Part shown: positions 1-5,265 of the stretch, one piece after another
Layout: the number at the start of each line of letters is the position of its first letter
How positions within the stretch are numbered: the stretch's first letter is position 1
DNA from: SAR202 cluster bacterium
GTDB lineage: Bacteria; Chloroflexota; Dehalococcoidia; Lucifugimonadales; JASMAO01
Reading direction: 5' to 3'
DNA: 5,837 nt
NCBI GenBank assembly: GCA_030754315.1
Contig: JASMAO010000195.1
Span: 1 to 5,837 of the forward strand
Position numbers and translations under genes: made by a program
The notes under the pieces: model-generated
The model's database searches: none
Told to the model about the DNA's origin: nothing
What the model saw: only the letters and a program-made list of their open reading frames with translations

Positions 1-1086
1 CGGGTTCCTAGTATCCCCACCAAGTATCAAACGACTAACACCCAAGCTCCTGAACAGATCTGCAAATCCCTTCCCTGAAGATACAGCAACCACAGTCAAC
101 GGCATATCTTCCGGCACTGTCTCGATTCCCTGTTTCGTTCCAAATTGGTCGCGTTGCTCGTCCATATTCTGTATATTGATCTGACCAAGAACCCCATAAA
201 CTACCGCTGCACTGAGTACCAAACCCGGATCTTCAGCGTGAACATGCACTTTGACAAGATTCGAGTCACCTACCACAACCGTAGATTTACCTAGTTCGTC
301 CATCTGACTTCTGATGGTGTCGAGGTCTAATCCGGAACCCACAATGATGAACTGACTGCAGTAGCCATACTCAATCTCAGTAGCAGACGCAAGAAAGTGC
401 TCCGACACCTCACCAGTATTTCCCTCTTCACCGACGACAGCGGGTGCCTCAATTTTATAAGGCGGAGTCTCCTCATCCCTTACCCATCTTGCCAAACCCT
501 CCATAATCACCGCTAACCCTTGCCCTCCTGCATCCACCACACCAGCCTCACGCAGAATCTTCAATTTGGTAGGAGTTTTAGCGACTGAGTCTCTGGCAAC
601 GTTGAGTAGCATATCGAAAAAAGCTTGAAAATTACCGGTTTCGACAACAGGCTGCTTAGCCGCCTCAGCCACACTGCTAATCACGGTTAGAAGAGTCCCT
701 TCTACAGGATTGCTCACGGCTTTGTATGAGTATTCCTTGGCCAACGTGAATGCTGTTGCCAACTCGCTTGGACCACAATCATGCTCTTTATTCAAACCGA
801 CCGAGATCCCTTTAAAAAATTGGGATAAGATTACCCCACTGTTCCCTCTAGCACCCATAAGAGCACCGGCGGCCATCGCTGCTGAAACGACGGACACCGA
901 GTCGTCTCGCACGCTCAATGCTCTTTCTACGACGGCCCGAAGAGTAAGAAACATATTTGTCCCAGTGTCACCATCCGGTACTGGAAACACGTTAAGGCCA
1001 TTTATTCCATCAACATTCATTTCAAACAGATCAGTAGCAGCCGTGAACATCGAACAGAAATCTTGACCATTTAGACGGGTTTTCAC
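1..1086 (-). CDS. DAK2 (DhaL) domain protein, FakA/YloV-type fatty-acid kinase, C-terminus missing
   Basis: The minus-strand frame is open through 362 codons and runs off the left edge. FakA-family proteins are about 550 residues, so roughly the last third is missing. The N-terminal DhaL kinase domain covers about residues 1-200: NVFPVPDGDTGTN (32-44), with D38 and D40 as expected metal/ATP ligands, then GARGNSG (78-84) and DAGGQG (185-190). A middle domain follows, with GYCSQF (241-246) and VHVHAEDPG (280-288). C243, H281 and H283 fit the zinc site I recall from FakA structures. The visible end, GGDTRNP (356-362), opens the FakA C-terminal domain that works with FakB. FakA phosphorylates fatty acids carried by FakB (DegV-fold) proteins; no fakB is in view. 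The start is GTG at 1084-1086: TAA lies immediately upstream, and MKTRLNGQDF matches the usual family N-terminus. An AGGA-like ribosome site lies 11 nt upstream. Family assignment is firm; the fatty-acid substrate is inferred. Confidence 0.93.
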   Translation of the reverse strand, partial: MKTRLNGQDFCSMFTAATDLFEMNVDGINGLNVFPVPDGDTGTNMFLTLRAVVERALSVRDDSVSVVSAAMAAGALMGARGNSGVILSQFFKGISVGLNKEHDCGPSELATAFTLAKEYSYKAVSNPVEGTLLTVISSVAEAAKQPVVETGNFQAFFDMLLNVARDSVAKTPTKLKILREAGVVDAGGQGLAVIMEGLARWVRDEETPPYKIEAPAVVGEEGNTGEVSEHFLASATEIEYGYCSQFIIVGSGLDLDTIRSQMDELGKSTVVVGDSNLVKVHVHAEDPGLVLSAAVVYGVLGQINIQNMDEQRDQFGTKQGIETVPEDMPLTVVAVSSGKGFADLFRSLGVSRLILGGDTRNP

Positions 1087-1105
1087 TTATGTAAACATCC
1101 TAGAA

Positions 1106-1134
1106 TTGGTTGCTGATTGGGTCACGTATATGCT
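1106..1134 (+). promoter_or_regulatory. Candidate promoter for rpmB
   Basis: TTGGTT (1106-1111), a 17-nt spacer and TATGCT (1129-1134) form a plausible sigma70-type promoter. Transcription would begin near 1141 and give a leader of about 150 nt. That leader would start just before the first arm of the inverted repeats at 1144-1250, which is consistent with a structured leader. Only the hexamer match supports it. Confidence 0.38.
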
Positions 1135-1154
1135 ATGTTTAGTGTCGGGATCAA
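1125..1154 (-). promoter_or_regulatory. Candidate promoter for the fakA-like gene
   Basis: Reading leftward, TTGATC (1149-1154) and TATACG (1125-1130) are separated by 18 nt, about 40 nt before the GTG start. Neither hexamer is consensus. The box overlaps the candidate rightward promoter for rpmB, so the two genes may compete for polymerase. This is a weak prediction from pattern alone. Confidence 0.3.
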
Positions 1155-1250
1155 CACTGGCGAATCATACAAGAAGGCTGGGCTGCCTAGCATGCATAGC
1201 GACCGTCCCGACGTAATCTAAGTGTCTATGCGGAGCATACTAGGCCGCAT
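1144..1250 (+). promoter_or_regulatory. Structured 5' leader of rpmB (interrupted inverted repeats, possible pseudoknot)
   Basis: Bases 1185-1195 (GCCTAGCATGC) can pair with 1235-1245 (GCATACTAGGC), 10 of 11 positions matching. The stem extends outward by two pairs (1182-1183 with 1247-1248) past one mismatch. It extends inward as ATAG (1196-1199) with CTAT (1226-1229), leaving a 5-nt bulge at 1230-1234. The 26-nt apical loop contains TCCCGAC (1206-1212), an exact complement of GTCGGGA (1144-1150) near the predicted 5' end, so a pseudoknot is possible. Alternative pairings also exist: GCATAG/CTATGC (1194-1199/1226-1231) and ATGCGG/CCGCAT (1228-1233/1245-1250). Ribosomal protein genes are often autoregulated through leader RNAs, so a control role is reasonable but inferred. 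I do not recognise a named RNA family. Confidence 0.45.
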
Positions 1251-1290
1251 CGATTCTACCCAAACACCCTATATCAGTCAAAGGTAAATA

Positions 1291-1482
1291 ATGGCCAAGT
1301 GTGAAATGTGCTCCAAGGCTGGGATGTCAGGCAACAATGTCAGCCACTCCAAGCGCCACACCAGAACTAGATGGTTTCCGAACGTTCAGCACGCAACGAT
1401 TTATGTCGATAGCAAACCCAAAAAAGTAAATATCTGCACACGCTGTCTACGAAACCACTACAAAGCGCTCGAGCGACGCTAG
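1291..1482 (+). CDS. rpmB: 50S ribosomal protein L28 (bL28), zinc-binding form
   Basis: The 63-residue product has the normal length and signature of bL28, a large-subunit protein needed for ribosome assembly. Recognisable blocks are GNNVSHSKRHT (14-24), TRWFPN (26-31) and the C-terminal CTRCLRNHYKAL (49-60). Two cysteine pairs, C4-x2-C7 and C49-x2-C52, form the zinc ribbon of the cysteine-containing (C+) paralogue class. The start is ATG at 1291, with AAAGG at 1280-1284 placed 6 nt upstream. It is transcribed away from the fakA-like gene and appears monocistronic, because a strong hairpin follows and the next gene has its own promoter. In Firmicutes rpmB neighbours yloU and yloV (fakA); the same association is seen here with inverted orientation and without yloU. 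No oddity in the protein itself. Confidence 0.97.
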   Translation: MAKCEMCSKAGMSGNNVSHSKRHTRTRWFPNVQHATIYVDSKPKKVNICTRCLRNHYKALERR

Positions 1483-1513
1483 TTTCAACAAATCACCGTC
1501 GTTCACAAGATGA

Positions 1514-1544
1514 ACCTGGCCTTCATTCTGAATGAAGGCTGGGT
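1514..1544 (+). terminator. Strong hairpin after rpmB, possible terminator or 3' processing signal
   Basis: ACCTGGCCTTCATT (1514-1527) pairs with AATGAAGGCTGGGT (1531-1544) around a CTG loop. That is 14 continuous pairs, including two tandem G-U wobbles. It lies 32 nt after the rpmB stop, where a terminator is expected. No T-tract follows (the next bases are ACCCGG), so it is not a standard intrinsic terminator. It may instead stabilise the mRNA end or act with Rho. Confidence 0.4.
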
Positions 1545-1556
1545 ACCCGGCTTCTA

Positions 1557-1591
1557 GGTAGAGGGAACTCGCGGGTCCCGCCTTCTCAACC
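1557..1591 (+). other. Second, weaker hairpin downstream of rpmB
   Basis: GGT plus AGAGGG (1557-1565) can pair with CCTTCT and ACC (1581-1586, 1589-1591), with a 2-base bulge and one G-U pair. A competing pairing joins ACCCG (1545-1549) to CGGGT (1572-1576). GGGA (1563-1566) can also pair with TCCC (1576-1579). The alternatives suggest a folded RNA region, but they are short and could arise by chance. Confidence 0.25.
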
Positions 1592-1721
1592 ACCCAAACT
1601 GTTTTGTACCACATTACGCGACTGCAAGCACAGTGCTTCCTAGTTAAGTAAAGTTAAACGAACCAGCGTGTGCCGTATTACCAAGCCATTGTAATCGTAA
1701 TCACCTATGCCACATGTATTG

Positions 1722-1750
1722 TTGACACTGTGAGTTTCGGAGCCCATATT
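1722..1750 (+). promoter_or_regulatory. Sigma70-type promoter for the VOC gene
   Basis: A perfect TTGACA (1722-1727) is followed after exactly 17 nt by CATATT (1745-1750). Transcription would start near 1757, about 42 nt before the ATG at 1799. This rules against translation from the longer open frame beginning at 1670, which would start upstream of the transcript. Confidence 0.6.
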
Positions 1751-1798
1751 TGTGAAATCCCTAGATACTGGGACAAGAACACAGTTCAGGTTTGTAAA

Positions 1799-2221
1799 AT
1801 GGCAAAGGTCAAGCACATCACAACAGGGAGCCAGCAACCCACTAAGACAGCCAGATTCTATCAAGATGTATTCGACATGGCGTTTGTAGGAAAAATCGAA
1901 GGCGACAATGCAGAGGGCTGTTACCTTAGCGACGGCAATATCAATTTAGCGATCCTAAGGTTTAAAAACGAGACAGTGGCTGGAGAGTTTGGTATGAAAT
2001 ATGAGGGTCTCCATCACATAGGGTTTCAGGTCGAAGATCTAGAAGACACAGGCACAAAGCTCAGAAATGCAAATTCTCTTCCAATGGAAGATATCAACGC
2101 GGCCCTGAAAATCGAGATAGCTAACGGTCGCAGTAGAAATGTTGAGCTGAAGTATGAAGGCCCGGATGGATTAATGATAGACGTCTCTCAACACGGCTGG
2201 GTAGGAACAGACGGCGTTTAG
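1799..2221 (+). CDS. VOC (glyoxalase/bleomycin-resistance fold) family protein
   Basis: The 140-residue product shows a two-module vicinal-oxygen-chelate pattern. Module one begins MAKVKHITTGSQQP with the FYQDVFDM block (20-27) and DGNINLAIL (45-53). Module two begins GLHHIGFQVEDLEDTGTKL (70-88) and ends with GPDGLMIDVSQHGW (121-134). Likely metal-site residues are H6, H72 or H73, and an acidic residue near the end; D128 sits where many VOC enzymes have Glu, and E116 is an alternative. The family includes glyoxalase I, methylmalonyl-CoA epimerase, ring-cleavage dioxygenases and resistance proteins, so the reaction cannot be named. It should be cytosolic, as there is no signal peptide. The ATG at 1799 is chosen because family homology begins there and a consensus promoter lies just upstream; the ribosome site is weak (CAGG). 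It is a single-gene unit converging on aconitase. Confidence 0.88.
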   Translation: MAKVKHITTGSQQPTKTARFYQDVFDMAFVGKIEGDNAEGCYLSDGNINLAILRFKNETVAGEFGMKYEGLHHIGFQVEDLEDTGTKLRNANSLPMEDINAALKIEIANGRSRNVELKYEGPDGLMIDVSQHGWVGTDGV

Positions 2222-2228
2222 AATCCAT

Positions 2229-2245
2229 CCGATCTATGAGATCGG
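2229..2245. terminator. Hairpin between convergent VOC and aconitase genes
   Basis: CCGATC and GATCGG form a perfect 6-bp stem with a 5-base loop, 8 nt after the VOC stop and 39 nt from the aconitase stop. The stem works on both strands, and its position between convergent genes suits a shared terminator. Neither side has a clear T-run, so efficiency is doubtful. Confidence 0.35.
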
Positions 2246-2283
2246 CGATTATCGGAATAAAAGCAGCCCAGACAGTACAATTG

Positions 2284-4566
2284 TTAAGTTTGATTAGTTT
2301 GGAAAAGGTTCATAGCAGAACCCTTCTTGAACCACTCAATTTGCGATTCACCGAAAGAATGATTCAAGTATAATTTTTCCTCTGTTCCGTCTGAGTGATG
2401 TAACTTACACTCAATCTTCGTTCCTGGGGACAGTTCTTTCAAACCTTTCAAACTGATGGCATCACTCTCACGAACATGCTCGTAATCATTGGGGTCAGAA
2501 AAAGTTAGCGGCAACAAGCCTTGTTTCTTAAGATTCGATTCGTGTATGCGAGCGAAACTCCTTGCGATCACTGCCACACCACCAAGCAACCTAGGAGACA
2601 TGGCAGCATGCTCGCGGCTACTTCCCTCACCATAATTTGAATCTCCCACTACCACCCATCTTAGGCCTTCAGCTTTATATGCCCATGCAATCTTCGAGAT
2701 CTCCTGGCCTCGCTCACCTGTCAGAGCATTCAATCCCTTACCTGCTTCACCAGTGAAGGCGTTGATCGCTCCCATGAACATATTGGCACTGAATTTCTCA
2801 AGATGTCCTCGCAGCCTAAGCCATGGACCCGCGGGAGAAATATGGTCAGTTGTAGTTTTACCCTCCGTCTTTATGAGAACGGGGAGCCTGACAAAATCAT
2901 TGCCGTCCCAGCTAGGAAAAGGCTCAAGTAACTGCAGGCGTTCACTGTCCGGATTCACCTGTATAATTATCTCACTTCCATCTTCAGGTGGTCCTTCATA
3001 AAACTCTGCTCCCGACGCGAAGCCGTCCGGAGGCACTTCTGGCGCCTCGCCGGGCGGAACCAGCATGAACTTAGACCCAGCAGAGTCGGCCAATTTATCA
3101 CTAATGGGGTTGAACGACAGCCGACCAGCTAGCGAGAAGGCAGTTACAATCTCGGGGCTTGCTATAAAATTCATCGTCTCAGAGCGTCCATCGTTTCTTC
3201 GTGGGAAATTGCGGTTGTAGGATGTTACGATGGTGTTCGGTACACCGTCCAACTGTTTTTCACGATTCCATTGCCCTATGCAGGGTCCGCATGCATTGGC
3301 CAATACCGTGGCGTTTATGTCTTCTAGAGCACCTATTTGTCCGTCACGTTCTATAGTCGCACGAACTCGTTCGGAGCCAGGCGTAACCATCAAAGGCACC
3401 GCACCTCCGAGACCATGCTCCGATCCCTGCTTTGCAACATCCGCGGCCCTACTCATATCCTCATACGAAGAATTCGTACAACTACCTATGAGGCAAGTAT
3501 CAATCACATCCACAAACTCGTTGGCCGAATTATCAACTTCAGCCGCAAGTTTCGAGATAGGCCTAGCGCGGTCAGGAGAGTGGGGTCCAACGACATGTGG
3601 CTCCAGCTTTGACAAGTCGATCTCCACAATGTGATCGAAGTATTCTTCAGGACCCGAGGCTACTTGCTCGTCAGCCCTAAGAAGATCCTGATACTGATTC
3701 GCTAAACTCGCTACTTCTGACCGACGAGTGGCGTGCAGGTATTTTTCCATACGGTGGTCGTATGGAAACACCGAGGTGGTAGCGCCAAGTTCCGCTCCCA
3801 TATTTGTAATTGTTGCTTTGCCAGTACAACTAATCGAATTCGTCCCAGGACCGAAGTATTCGATGATTGCATTAGTACCACCGGACACAGTCAATTCTCC
3901 GGCGAGATACAAGATTACATCCTTAGGAGCGGTCCATCCGCTAAGGGCACCCGTCAATCGGACACCGATCCGTTTCGGATATAGGATTTCCCATGATAAA
4001 CCGGCCATAACCTCAACGGCATCGGCGCCACCGACCCCAATCGCGCACGCTCCTAAGCCTCCAGCGTTTGGGGTATGAGAATCGGTGCCGATAATCAGAG
4101 CTCCAGGAAATGCATACTGCTCAAGCATCACCTGGTGAATAATGCCTGCGCCAGGACCCCAAAAACCCACCCCAAACTTAGCAGATGCAGACCGGAGAAA
4201 ATCATAAACCTCGTTATTTTCTTCTTTGGAATGCAGCAGATCAATTCCACCATCGACACGAGCTTGGATAAGATGGTCACAATGAACGGTTGTAGGTACA
4301 GCAGTACGATCGCGGCGGGTCTGCATGAACTGAAGCATAACCGTCTGTCCGAGCACGTCTTGCAAAGCCACTCTGTCAGGCCGCAACAAAATTAAACTTT
4401 CACCCGATTCAAGCTCACCAGAGTCAGGGTCTTCAAGATGCGAAAGAAGCAGTTTGTCCGTTAGAGTCAAGGGTCTATGAAACCGACTGCGGATGATGTT
4501 AAGTCTCCGCTCCATCTTCTGATAGACCTCAGCCACAAATTCAGGGGTAGATCCCACAGCGTCCAT
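2284..4566 (-). CDS. Aconitate hydratase, mitochondrial-type
   Basis: The 760-residue protein interconverts citrate and isocitrate via cis-aconitate in the TCA cycle, using a [4Fe-4S] cluster. Cluster ligands are C363 in GSCTNS (361-366) and C426/C429 in ACGPC (425-429), spaced as in pig mitochondrial aconitase. Other active-site blocks are TVHCDHLIQA (93-102), GTDSHTPN (160-167), SYNRNFPRRND (449-459) with R452 and R457, TTDHISPAGPW (572-582) and GDSNYGEGSSREH (641-653). Residues from about 560 onward form the swivel domain. Length and motif order fit the mitochondrial-type family, not the roughly 900-residue AcnA or AcnB. There is no transit peptide. The ATG is supported by GGGAGG 9 nt upstream. 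The gene follows ferredoxin on the same strand, but a terminator separates them, so it probably has its own promoter within 4567-4617; I found only weak candidates there (for example TTGTTG-17-TAGCCA). Confidence 0.97.
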   Translation of the reverse strand: MDAVGSTPEFVAEVYQKMERRLNIIRSRFHRPLTLTDKLLLSHLEDPDSGELESGESLILLRPDRVALQDVLGQTVMLQFMQTRRDRTAVPTTVHCDHLIQARVDGGIDLLHSKEENNEVYDFLRSASAKFGVGFWGPGAGIIHQVMLEQYAFPGALIIGTDSHTPNAGGLGACAIGVGGADAVEVMAGLSWEILYPKRIGVRLTGALSGWTAPKDVILYLAGELTVSGGTNAIIEYFGPGTNSISCTGKATITNMGAELGATTSVFPYDHRMEKYLHATRRSEVASLANQYQDLLRADEQVASGPEEYFDHIVEIDLSKLEPHVVGPHSPDRARPISKLAAEVDNSANEFVDVIDTCLIGSCTNSSYEDMSRAADVAKQGSEHGLGGAVPLMVTPGSERVRATIERDGQIGALEDINATVLANACGPCIGQWNREKQLDGVPNTIVTSYNRNFPRRNDGRSETMNFIASPEIVTAFSLAGRLSFNPISDKLADSAGSKFMLVPPGEAPEVPPDGFASGAEFYEGPPEDGSEIIIQVNPDSERLQLLEPFPSWDGNDFVRLPVLIKTEGKTTTDHISPAGPWLRLRGHLEKFSANMFMGAINAFTGEAGKGLNALTGERGQEISKIAWAYKAEGLRWVVVGDSNYGEGSSREHAAMSPRLLGGVAVIARSFARIHESNLKKQGLLPLTFSDPNDYEHVRESDAISLKGLKELSPGTKIECKLHHSDGTEEKLYLNHSFGESQIEWFKKGSAMNLFQTNQT

Positions 4567-4617
4567 CTTAAACTTCCTCCCTGTTTACGATGGCTAGACA
4601 CTCTACAGACAATCAAC

Positions 4618-4650
4618 AAAAAAAGCCCGATGACAAATGCCGCACCGGAC
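4618..4650 (-). terminator. Intrinsic terminator downstream of the ferredoxin gene
   Basis: On the minus strand GTCCGGTG (4650-4643) pairs with CATCGGGC (4632-4625) over 8 positions with two G-U wobbles and a 10-nt loop. Seven consecutive T residues (4624-4618) follow directly. This is a classic Rho-independent layout. It lies 50 nt after the ferredoxin stop and 51 nt before the aconitase start, so it should end or attenuate ferredoxin transcripts before aconitase. Confidence 0.78.
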
Positions 4651-4700
4651 CCGTTTAATCCCTACCGGTCCTGACTCTCCATTTATGGTTACCCTGGCAG

Positions 4701-4952
4701 CTAACGAGACAGGCCGAAATACTCGTAGTTCAGGTCTTTGTAACTTTCCCATTCCTGGGGCGTGTCATCCTCCGCAAAGATTGCTACTACTGGACAAACA
4801 GGTTCACATGCGGCGCAATCTATACACTCCTCAGGGTGGATGTAATACATATCATCTTCTTCATCTTTAGTGTAAATACAATCGACGGGGCAAACATCCA
4901 CACAAGCCGCGTCTTTAACACCAACACAGGGCTCGGCTATAATATACGTCAC
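4701..4952 (-). CDS. Seven-iron [3Fe-4S][4Fe-4S] ferredoxin
   Basis: The 83-residue acidic protein is a low-potential electron carrier in the cytosol. Its cysteine pattern matches Azotobacter FdI and Thermus ferredoxin. C9, C17 and C53 fit the [3Fe-4S] site, while C21, C43, C46 and C49 fit the [4Fe-4S] site; C25 is the extra free cysteine known in this class. The position where FdI has its extra Cys in the first motif is Val12, so a 3Fe first cluster is favoured over 4Fe. CVDVCPVDCIY (17-27), IHPEECIDCAACEPVCP (38-54) and the tail DTPQEWESYKDLN (63-75) are all family-typical. The GTG start gives the standard MTYII N-terminus; GAGGAGG lies 11 nt upstream and a TATAAT promoter about 65 nt upstream. 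Likely partners are 2-oxoacid:ferredoxin oxidoreductases or redox enzymes elsewhere, which is inference. A terminator separates it from aconitase. Confidence 0.95.
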   Translation of the reverse strand: MTYIIAEPCVGVKDAACVDVCPVDCIYTKDEEDDMYYIHPEECIDCAACEPVCPVVAIFAEDDTPQEWESYKDLNYEYFGLSR

Positions 4953-4963
4953 CTTACAAAAGG

Positions 4964-4970
4964 CCTCCTC
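4964..4970 (-). promoter_or_regulatory. Shine-Dalgarno site supporting the GTG start of ferredoxin
   Basis: GAGGAGG on the minus strand ends 11 nt before the GTG at 4950-4952. There is no in-frame ATG near the family N-terminus, so this strong site decides in favour of the GTG start. The spacing is slightly long. Confidence 0.7.
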
Positions 4971-5016
4971 AATTAGGCATCATCCACTATGATTACTGCC
5001 TTCTCTCTCTACATTG

Positions 5017-5045
5017 ATTATATCGCAGTGGCTCCAACCCTACAA
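5017..5045 (-). promoter_or_regulatory. Promoter for the ferredoxin gene
   Basis: Reading leftward, TTGTAG (5040-5045) and a perfect TATAAT (5017-5022) are separated by 17 nt. Transcription would begin near 5010, giving a leader of about 58 nt. The -10 is consensus while the -35 matches only half. Confidence 0.6.
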
Positions 5046-5083
5046 GAAAACCACCTGTGTTTTTAGACCGATTGAACCTAGGC

Positions 5084-5103
5084 TTGACATGGTCATGTGT
5101 CAA
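5084..5103. promoter_or_regulatory. Operator-like 20-bp inverted repeat over the SDR promoter
   Basis: TTGACA (5084-5089) and TGTCAA (5098-5103) are perfect inverted arms 8 nt apart. A second nested dyad, ACATG-GT-CATGT (5087-5098), shares the same region with a slightly offset centre. Size and position over the -35 and spacer are typical of binding sites for dimeric repressors such as the TetR family. No regulator gene is in the window, so the binding protein is unknown. Confidence 0.5.
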
Positions 5104-5112
5104 CGTTGTAAT
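5084..5112 (+). promoter_or_regulatory. Promoter for the SDR gene
   Basis: A perfect TTGACA (5084-5089) is followed after 17 nt by TGTAAT (5107-5112), so transcription would start near 5119, leaving a leader of about 147 nt. The -35 hexamer is also the left arm of the inverted repeat at 5084-5103, so a repressor bound there would block polymerase. Confidence 0.65.
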
Positions 5113-5230
5113 TAATTAAGAAGACTCCCACTGAGTAATTAGAATCGAATGTACGTGCTCCAACCAAACGTCTCCTGCTTGAAAATCGAAGTCAAGAAGC
5201 CTCGATCACTGTTTATAATGGCTGGTAAAC

Positions 5231-5251
5231 TTTGGCATGGCCACAGCCAAA
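5231..5251 (+). repeat. Short hairpin directly before the SDR ribosome site
   Basis: TTTGGC (5231-5236) and GCCAAA (5246-5251) are perfect 6-bp arms with a 9-nt loop, ending 3 nt before AGGAGG. In RNA it could influence ribosome access. TGGCTG (5219-5224) with CAGCCA (5244-5249) is a competing pairing. This may be coincidence. Confidence 0.3.
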
Positions 5252-5254
5252 CCT

Positions 5255-5260
5255 AGGAGG
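5255..5260 (+). promoter_or_regulatory. Shine-Dalgarno site deciding the TTG start of the SDR gene
   Basis: AGGAGG lies 5 nt before TTG at 5266-5268. The product from this TTG begins MTKVLITGMSG, exactly where SDR proteins begin their first beta strand. The next in-frame ATG (5290-5292) falls inside the nucleotide-binding motif, so TTG is the start. Confidence 0.8.
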
Positions 5261-5265
5261 ATTTC

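Larger units (their letters stand above)
1483..1798. other. Non-coding spacer between rpmB and the VOC gene
   Basis: This 316-bp gap has no convincing gene. An open frame continues upstream of the VOC start to 1670, but it has no ribosome site and begins upstream of the promoter at 1722-1750. The gap holds the rpmB-proximal hairpin at 1514-1544, a weaker hairpin at 1557-1591 and the VOC promoter. Bases 1592-1720 show nothing I can name. Confidence 0.6.
4953..5265. other. Divergent control region between ferredoxin and SDR genes
   Basis: This 313-bp non-coding stretch holds a leftward TATAAT promoter for ferredoxin (5017-5045) and a rightward TTGACA/TGTAAT promoter inside an operator-like repeat (5084-5112). 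It also has a second TATAAT at 5214-5219 without a recognisable -35, a short hairpin at 5231-5251 just before the SDR ribosome site, and a 35-codon open frame at 5149-5256 with no ribosome site. Confidence 0.6.

Noticed and set aside
710..1066. Plus-strand 118-codon open frame
   Set aside because: It is antisense to the clearly recognisable DhaL domain and resembles no family.
1531..1590. T-box riboswitch-like sequence (GGGTACC followed by GGGTCCCG)
   Set aside because: The T-box core (TGGNACCGCG) is not matched, no specifier stem is evident, and the downstream gene is neither an aminoacyl-tRNA synthetase nor an amino-acid gene.
1541..1595. Possible tRNA-like stems
   Set aside because: No T-loop GTTCRA motif, no proper anticodon arm and no acceptor-stem pairing could be assembled.
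1670..1798. N-terminal extension of the VOC protein (183-residue frame)
   Set aside because: It starts upstream of the consensus promoter at 1722-1750, lacks a ribosome site, and has no VOC-like sequence; family homology begins at the ATG at 1799.
1640..1864. Minus-strand 74-codon open frame
   Set aside because: It overlaps the VOC promoter and start on the other strand, with no ribosome site or recognisable domain.
2753..4870. Several plus-strand open frames of 65-134 codons
   Set aside because: All lie mostly or wholly opposite the aconitase and ferredoxin genes and show no protein-family features.
5205..5224. Second promoter with TATAAT at 5214-5219 for the SDR gene
   Set aside because: No -35-like hexamer lies at 16-18 nt, and the promoter at 5084-5112 is much better.
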